NCBI GenBank assembly: GCA_949025205.1
Contig: CARMXJ010000025.1
Location: forward strand, 1-18,043
DNA: 18,043 nucleotides
DNA from: an uncultured Bacilli bacterium
Lineage (GTDB): Bacteria; Bacillota_I; Bacilli_A; RF39; UBA660
Direction of reading: 5' to 3'
The notes beneath the pieces were generated by a model. That model was not told the origin of the DNA. It worked only from the letters and a program-made list of their open reading frames with translations, and did not search any database. The position numbers and the translations under genes were made by a program. Each line of letters opens with the position of its first letter. Position 1 is the stretch's first letter. This document shows positions 14,901 through 18,043 of this stretch, in pieces.

Positions 14901-17580
14901 AACGTAGAGTAACTTCTTTGGTACTTAAGTTATCAGATTGTACAAAATTTATCACTTGTGGTTTGTCTTTTAATACTTCTACATGTATGGTTTTATCTGT
15001 TGTTGCTAAGTCTCCATTACTATACGTAAATCTGGTTATCGTTAATGGATAGATGCCACTCGTAGTTCCCACATTTAACGTTGCTTCATAATTACCATTG
15101 TCTAATTTTACGGCGATACAATTGATGTTGTTGATTAATATTCTTGTGATGTCTTCTTCTTTATTACTTTCTAGAGCAAATGTTAATTTTAGAACGCCAC
15201 CTTTTTCTATATAGTTACTGCTTGGGATAATGCTTTTGATGGTAATTCTAGGGTCTGCTTCTACTGTTTTTTCTTTGGCAAGTTCATTTATAACGGTATC
15301 ATTCTCATTTCCAGTTAGGTTGTAATTTAAAGATACTTTTACTTTGTACTCCGTAGTCATTTGGGTTGGAAAGAATTTATTTACCATACCGTCACTTAAT
15401 ACTTCGTTTCTAGATAAAGTAACATTTCCAATTTCGTTATCACTTGCATCTAACACTTGTATATTTAAATGCGTTACGGCTTCGTCTGGGTCATCTAATT
15501 TAAACATGACTTTTAACTGATTCATTTCTGTAAATTCTGTTGTTGCTAAGTCTATCACTTCTGGTTTTCTTTTGTCTACTTGAATATCTACAGTATTGTT
15601 TTCTGTTAAAGCAAATCTTTTACCATTAGAAAGAGTAACTTCATCGATTTCTATTGTTTCTTTTCCTAGTTCTGTAATGGCATCTAGTGTTGCTACATAC
15701 TTGTTATTTTCGCTTGCAACTTCGTATTCTTTGTCACCTATTTTAATTGTTTTAGGAATATGTTTTGTTGCATTTGCACTTTCAAAAATAAGTTTTACTT
15801 GGTCTTCTTTATGGAAAATTGTTGTTTCCTCTTCTTCTTTGTAAGTTTTTAAATTTCCAAAAGTAAAATGATAATCAATCATAAGTTGTAGTTCACGCTC
15901 GTAAAGTTCTACTCCTTTTTGTGTTTCATCTTCTACATCACTACTTAATTTATAATTTAAAATAATATTTGCTTGGTATTCTTTTTTCTCTTCTACAGCA
16001 ATTTCGATACGATTTTCTCCTTTTACGACTTTTTCTTGAGAGATAAGATTTTGTGTTTCATCGTATACTTCTACGTAAGCATTTTCTATTGCTTCTTCGT
16101 CATCTTTTATATTGAATAATAAAATCAATTTGGAATCATCTTTGTTTTCTTCTACTCGGTAGTTTTCCATTATCGGTTTATCTTTTAATACATCCATTTT
16201 AAATGTATAATTTATTTTTACTCTTTTGCCATTGTCAAGTAAGGCTTCGCTGATCGTGAAATGCTTTATTCCCGCAGTAGTTCCAGTATTTAGTTTTATA
16301 GTATAAAACGATGTATTTGGCTCTTTTTCTACTTTGTATTCTTGGCCTTCTATTACAATACTTTGTATATTTGCTCCATAACTAACATCGGCGTTTAATT
16401 TTACAGAAACCTCTTGGTTTTTATTAGGAAATTCGTTTTCTAAGTCAACGTTAACGATTTTTACATCATAATCTAGTGTCTTTTCAATTTTTTGGATTAA
16501 AATGGTTAAATCGGTGATAGTAATTTTTCCATCCATATTCATGTCGGCAAATTCTAATTTATCCCCTGCTAGTTTTAGTAAATCCACTAAATGTAATTCG
16601 AGTAAACTTACATCGGCATAATTAATTTCAGAATCGCCGTTTAGTTCTCCTTTTTTGGCAAAGTCAAAGGCATAAGCACATGTGGTTCCTATAAACTCTG
16701 TTAGAATGATGCCTAAAAGCAATAATGATAAATTGATACTTCGATTTTTATTTTTATGTTTTATATATAAGGTTATGATTGCTATAAGTTGAATTAAAAT
16801 TAATAAGAGTAATATAGAGTATTTGAAAGTTGTTTTTTGTGGTTTTGCTGGCTCATTATTTTGATTTGGTGTTTTTTCTGGAAAAGTTGTTGGTTTATCT
16901 GTTTGGTTTGGCTTTTCATTCTGATTGTTTTCGCTATCTATTGCATCTTTTATATCATTAGGATTTTTGTTTATGTCTGTATTTATGGTATTTCCCGCTA
17001 ACACATCTGATGGTTTGGTGTTATTTATAATACTTTCTCCTTGATTTGGTTTATTAGGAGTTGTTGGTGTGGTCGGCTCCGTTGGAATTGTTTGTTGTTC
17101 TTTTACAATATTTAAAGTTATATCGGTATCGTTTAATATGATATCTTTCTTTCCTTCAGAAGTCGTTATATCTTTTATTTTAACCATTGTTTTAGTAGCT
17201 TCTACATCTTTTTTTGCTTTTAATCTAAATTTAACGACATTTTCTTCTGTTTTTGTACCTACTTTTCGAAAGGCAATAAATTGGCCATTTTGGGTATTGT
17301 ATTTTAATCCTTCCCAATTATTTTGGCATGCAAAATCTGTTTGAACCATTTCTTCAAATATATTTTTATCATATTCAAGTGTTCCTTTAAAAGCATTAAG
17401 TCCTTTTTTTACTTCTTGAAAATTATTGAAGGAAAAAGTGATTTCTACCGTTTCCTCTGCTTTTATTTCTAAAGTAGAAGAAGAGAGTTGTGCATCTAAT
17501 CTTACTTCTGCTATTACCGTTGTTATAGTAATTATATTTATTATTAAAAATGTTAATATCCCAATACTTACTTTTTTCAT
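8959..17580 (-). CDS. Giant secreted cohesin/dockerin-bearing M26-like zinc metalloprotease
   Basis: 2873 residues. Order: signal peptide (1-24); cohesin-like beta-sandwich (about 26-160, with KGTLEYDKNIFE); Pro/Thr/Asn linker (165-250); transmembrane helix (254-273); basic KHKNKNR; a second hydrophobic segment (282-300) ending CAYA (301-304); dockerin-like calcium loops (E312-x-N-x-D-S-x-I-x3-D and D346-x-N-x-D-G-x-I-x3-D); four repeats of about 200 residues (372-1180) plus a partial fifth to 1280; a beta-helix with GLUG-like motifs (1282-1585: GTLNGNGHTI, VGGIIGES, VAGIVGN); a catalytic region (about 1600-2400) with HEFQH (2095-2099), the zincin HEXXH, and E2117, E2125 or E2128 as the likely third ligand; then more beta-helix/GLUG (2413-2873). 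GLUG repeats before a C-terminal zincin are typical of M26 proteases (IgA1 protease, ZmpB/ZmpC), which cut host glycoproteins. No LPXTG anchor occurs. It has its own promoter, GGGAG site and terminator. Family assignment is by architecture; the substrate is unknown. Confidence 0.88.
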   Translation of the reverse strand: MKKVSIGILTFLIINIITITTVIAEVRLDAQLSSSTLEIKAEETVEITFSFNNFQEVKKGLNAFKGTLEYDKNIFEEMVQTDFACQNNWEGLKYNTQNGQFIAFRKVGTKTEENVVKFRLKAKKDVEATKTMVKIKDITTSEGKKDIILNDTDITLNIVKEQQTIPTEPTTPTTPNKPNQGESIINNTKPSDVLAGNTINTDINKNPNDIKDAIDSENNQNEKPNQTDKPTTFPEKTPNQNNEPAKPQKTTFKYSILLLLILIQLIAIITLYIKHKNKNRSINLSLLLLGIILTEFIGTTCAYAFDFAKKGELNGDSEINYADVSLLELHLVDLLKLAGDKLEFADMNMDGKITITDLTILIQKIEKTLDYDVKIVNVDLENEFPNKNQEVSVKLNADVSYGANIQSIVIEGQEYKVEKEPNTSFYTIKLNTGTTAGIKHFTISEALLDNGKRVKINYTFKMDVLKDKPIMENYRVEENKDDSKLILLFNIKDDEEAIENAYVEVYDETQNLISQEKVVKGENRIEIAVEEKKEYQANIILNYKLSSDVEDETQKGVELYERELQLMIDYHFTFGNLKTYKEEEETTIFHKEDQVKLIFESANATKHIPKTIKIGDKEYEVASENNKYVATLDAITELGKETIEIDEVTLSNGKRFALTENNTVDIQVDKRKPEVIDLATTEFTEMNQLKVMFKLDDPDEAVTHLNIQVLDASDNEIGNVTLSRNEVLSDGMVNKFFPTQMTTEYKVKVSLNYNLTGNENDTVINELAKEKTVEADPRITIKSIIPSSNYIEKGGVLKLTFALESNKEEDITRILINNINCIAVKLDNGNYEATLNVGTTSGIYPLTITRFTYSNGDLATTDKTIHVEVLKDKPQVINFVQSDNLSTKEVTLRFDVLDEEESFLSGKAILTSDGNSLEKEVTKGHNELTFQVEPSKKYTFQVNATYDLDNHALEGTPAEDNRVTDEVLTTKEIELIADYELNIHNIKTYNDYGQTKYFGKSEPIQVSFESTNTTSFEPIKAVVNGVEYPLTKKENAYYLTISSHRTSGVKTAKIEKITLNNSKELAITENNEFKVTVLKDKPTVEQFGYKENIDATISASFKVVDDENTITAGKVIILKNGNVVKEQNLEKNENTITFQPEENQNYIVKVIADYDLDMNVLESDANEYKNMTLLEAEITLGARKFEMKDIIRTSVYKQTNDGVVEVSALRESDLSNLNNYIAKVYMKEMPTFYTKITGYKIEDNELKLTLDYGNVVEYVGESKQNKLEIVFGSINNGVAENITLEGLIREMEKNPTGTFTLTRDYDASIITKNATSLVSTFMGTLNGNGHTIYNLSKPLFDTLESATIENLVLESPKLSGVNSRGTLANVATNTNVRNVHVKDLILISGAHRVGGIIGESTATNIEQSSVTNFQITTSLHIRVAGIVGNMVGGSIKNCYAEGDLNSTQNKDGNGISGILGTGDGTDTITIENCITKVNYTNNVSARLNGDIVGLSLNNNTILKNNVSLSTGSNFYSIHGSSVHATSTNNYELTDSGLVSNASGNRVKQVSKEELTTEFFKDTANFDENIWDLANASFDKPPVLQVAKTEESGEEKPSNNKLYIPDYSRIKKINGYTEEKDILYHNINKLMPYYDAKYLIEDGLKITNDHELNAKIIKHIIPYSNGKMLTYLTSKNNNSITSIKVVFDDLTVKEYAVTCKEIKQDIAIYSINDLDIDYAYNNYVIKDNASIVETLKNYINSVDYTSLLDPLTASADSRLYRDHYNEKMKPMALVIALQLLQNDGNSVLTLNNDILNNKIKQELIDSGRINKILYAYNYLHRWYQFEIGGAKVSDIFLFEGKMYKDSMTLDNLIEEVLTGNLATNATANFFASSLSKYTGSSTLSYYLDGVIKNIGGYEDINDWFTEYFSSIGILSEIPVKDHPEVKYRAWDRIKGFPNYILPLSTLPKYAGYIISGPAQFQMGAQRTYVYDPTTPSGQNTIRNIVNAHSTLIKRQFDTLAGSFHVESWNNFTILVHETVKTITGYKTSYLPGTNIPIGTSPVTTMNRVGTNEPFSKNFNEAVGAWQYGSAGGVGSTAGFLWFIATPGLTNFDTWTHEFQHALSDKIMLFRGGMRMPMETYTQGNVEQREAWSINNIQGYDVGPYYFNLAFILNKESLSTQNLAPERINTREKLENYFKGQLDALELLDYASAKAFIQLTPEEQAKIATRMNQSAGYSSWGTITTEQAESMNLTSLESLWDNRIILRPNNAWGVSIRGLTPINSIGADDYGYESIWVTRWYMGHYDNGYSDAFSNKKNMFEMLGYGGVDGYVTYASRRSRSDLDAIQKITLAKTGTAMNWKEYRMSRYAEIERKQDNKYVNLDLMIEQFVNALRNDAKNGNRNITNATNLRKIYYHYLKRATNDFVSDPLGTDLEMTHIKTAEELVDKLSAKPYGYYILDNDIDFSGMTRNVTQSFMGKLDGNGHKITGNTISIFQKIRFGYVKDLVLEGTNIPMSVANVGALSTRTEYSVLENVKATQLQLNFGGRNDVSLIGGIVGTTTYSGIEVETLKNKITSIEDFQKINENPGGIYVLEADLDFTGYTGTNSVITSTFTGKLDGNGHTLSNLTNNSLFNTITGTVENLNIQNFTNIASAITDDVTAFAKLTNGATIRNINFSNITLEGRHRVATVTGFDNANSKFENISVKNANVKGSGVYVSTFIGRKYGGTIKNVFVEGSMEITTTENGGIVGAFQKGGTIENVISKVNIHKTVNTYTPIENSERNGGIVGNIYDNPIIRNSIALGNMEGFTNTAGEEKIPYKATGAAVASILASIENVYEYVGSHGFSSIVEETASKIKEATEEQIHTKSFYKDTLYFDESIWDLNTVADKGYPELK
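8962..9933 (-). repeat. C-terminal beta-helix/GLUG module, copy of the pre-catalytic module
   Basis: Residues 2550-2873 of the giant protease. They mirror residues 1282-1585: NPGGIYVLEADLDF against NPTGTFTLTRDYDA, FTGKLDGNGHTLSNL against FMGTLNGNGHTIYNL, GLUG-type GGIVG motifs, and a shared ending (SFYKDTLYFDESIWDL against EFFKDTANFDENIWDL). The similarity is visible in the protein but the DNA has diverged, so the duplication is old or the modules were acquired separately. Confidence 0.75.
12826..13737 (-). repeat. Pre-catalytic beta-helix/GLUG module of the giant protease
   Basis: Residues 1282-1585, corresponding to the region N-terminal to the zincin in M26 enzymes. Motifs: FMGTLNGNGHTIYNLSKPLF (1321-1340), then VGGIIGES (1393-1400), VAGIVGNM (1423-1430) and ISGILGTG (1455-1462), each the turn of a predicted right-handed beta-helix coil. 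It ends with the FFKDTANFDENIWDL motif also found at the C-terminus of the whole protein. Confidence 0.75.
14041..16467 (-). repeat. Four tandem repeats of about 200 residues (Ig-like stalk) in the giant protease
   Basis: Residues 372-1180. Each unit has two beta-sandwich-like halves joined by VLKDKP or a variant: DVLKDKP (463-469), DKRKP (669-673), EVLKDKP (868-874), VLKDKP (1077-1082), a period of about 202-208 residues. Recurring elements are a G-x3-G or TTSGI turn with an xSNGK/xDNGK strand, DDEE/DEEE/DDEN in the second half, and a closing LNYxL or YDL strand. A degenerate fifth first-half follows (1184-1280). The likely role is a stalk or spacer projecting the protease. Copies are divergent at DNA level. 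Confidence 0.75.
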
Positions 17581-17588
17581 ACTCTTTA

Positions 17589-17593
17589 CTCCC
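17589..17593 (-). promoter_or_regulatory. Ribosome binding site of the giant protease gene
   Basis: GGGAG on the minus strand, 8 nt before the ATG at 17580, which begins MKKVSIGIL, a normal signal-peptide n-region. This supports the annotated start. Confidence 0.75.
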
Positions 17594-17621
17594 TATTATT
17601 ATTTTGATTTTTTACAATTCT

Positions 17622-17650
17622 ATCTTAGTCGAAAATTAAAGTTTTTTCAA
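17622..17650 (-). promoter_or_regulatory. Sigma-A-type promoter of the giant protease gene
   Basis: On the minus strand TTGAAA (17645-17650) is separated by exactly 17 nt from TAAGAT (17622-17627). The -35 matches 5 of 6 and the -10 matches 4 of 6. Transcription would begin about 35 nt before the ATG, leaving room for the GGGAG site. Confidence 0.55.
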
Positions 17651-17731
17651 CCAAATTTCGGTTTTTTTGGTTTATTAATTATTATTTTTTCTTATACTTT
17701 TTCTATTTAAAATTGTATTAAATAAGAGAAA

Positions 17732-17764
17732 AGCACTTAATTTACTTTTAGTAGACTAAGTGCT
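17732..17764. terminator. Terminator after tRNA-Thr, possibly bidirectional
   Basis: AGCACTTA (17732-17739) pairs with TAAGTGCT (17757-17764) with a 17-nt loop. On the minus strand TTTTCTCTT follows; on the + strand GTTTTATT follows. It separates the tRNA transcript (ending at 17870) from the protease promoter at 17650. Confidence 0.75.
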
Positions 17765-17869
17765 GTTTTATTAAGTATTCTCTATTTTAATTATATGCAA
17801 ATTTTGTTGCTATATTCTTAAACCTTTTTTAAGTAGTGCAATATACTTTCTTTAGGTTTTTTATCACTA

Positions 17870-17945
17870 TGGTGCTGGAAACAAGACTCGAACTTGCGAC
17901 CTACGCGTTACGAGGGCGTTGCTCTACCAACTGAGCTATTCCAGC
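17870..17945 (-). tRNA. tRNA-Thr (anticodon CGU, reads ACG)
   Basis: A 76-nt cloverleaf with CCA encoded. The acceptor arms GCTGGAA and TTCCAGC pair fully, with discriminator A. The D arm is GCTC-AGTTGGTA-GAGC. The anticodon loop CTCGTAA has CGT at 17910-17912. The variable loop is AGGTC and the T arm GCAAG-TTCGAGT-CTTGT (one G-U pair). The anticodon stem ACGCC/CGCGT has one mismatch, C31 against C39, next to the loop. An extended -10 element lies 11 nt upstream. Confidence 0.95.
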
Positions 17946-17955
17946 AAGCAAATTA

Positions 17956-17964
17956 ATTATAACA
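17956..17964 (-). promoter_or_regulatory. Extended -10 promoter of tRNA-Thr
   Basis: TGTTATAAT on the minus strand, ending 10 nt before the mature 5' end of the tRNA, so the primary leader would be only a few nucleotides. No good -35 is seen. Nothing else is recognised from here to the right edge at 18043. Confidence 0.6.
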
Positions 17965-18043
17965 AAAATTTTTAGAATAAGCATCTTTTTTAATAGACCT
18001 GTCCGGAAAGCTTTTAAGAATTATTTAAGTTATAAATACCACA

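Noticed and set aside
16666..16740. C301 as a lipoprotein attachment cysteine in the second hydrophobic segment
   Set aside because: The residues before it are G-T-T, and Thr at -1 does not fit a lipobox; A-Y-A three residues later fits signal peptidase I better.
8959..17580. Giant gene as an artificial fusion of two genes by sequencing error
   Set aside because: The frame is open throughout and no ribosome binding site plus ATG is evident near residue 280. A natural fusion remains possible.
1..18043. CRISPR array, insertion sequence or phage integration
   Set aside because: No spaced direct repeats, transposase or integrase were seen, and the tRNA 3' end has no visible partial duplicate in the window.

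Overview
The window comes from a low-GC (about 30% by eye) Bacillota, probably an uncultivated gut-type Clostridia/Bacilli lineage. The reasons are AT-rich codon use, strong AGGAGG-type ribosome binding sites, a DUF4474 protein, an M26/Zmp-like surface metalloprotease, and cohesin and dockerin modules. TGA is used as a stop, so this is the standard bacterial code rather than the Mycoplasma code. The species cannot be named from this sequence. No CRISPR array, insertion sequence, phage gene or rRNA is visible.

Layout. At the far left, a small + strand hairpin with a T-run probably terminates a gene lying outside the window. Positions 59-1024 (-) encode a NERD nuclease-like domain joined to an HRDC domain. 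Positions 5311 down to 1146 (-) form a tightly packed five-gene operon: a NifS/IscS-type cysteine desulfurase; a cysteine-free protein of unknown fold ending in an AT-hook, overlapping the desulfurase by 4 bp; a GNAT acetyltransferase; a class I SAM methyltransferase; and a 2[4Fe-4S] ferredoxin fused to a thioredoxin-like domain without CXXC. The only + strand gene (5429-6361) is a membrane-anchored DUF4474 protein. It converges on a P-type cation ATPase (8752 to 6380, -), and the two share a terminator hairpin.

Positions 17580 to 8959 (-) encode one 2873-residue secreted protein with its own promoter and terminator. In order it has: a signal peptide, a cohesin-like domain, a Pro/Thr/Asn-rich linker, a transmembrane helix, a second hydrophobic segment that looks like an internal signal peptide (ending AYA), a dockerin-like pair of calcium loops, four tandem repeats of about 200 residues, a beta-helix/GLUG region, a zincin domain with HEFQH, and further beta-helix/GLUG modules. 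A tRNA-Thr(CGU) gene lies upstream (17945 to 17870, -), followed by its own hairpin terminator.

The most interesting signal is this giant protease. A cohesin and a dockerin sit in the same chain, on either side of a membrane anchor and a possible second signal-peptidase site. If the chain is cut there, a membrane-held cohesin stub and a dockerin-headed protease would result, and the stub could recapture the protease non-covalently. This is an inference, but it is testable. The five-gene operon, which lacks an obvious iscU, thiI or mnmA partner for the desulfurase inside it, is the second place worth a look.
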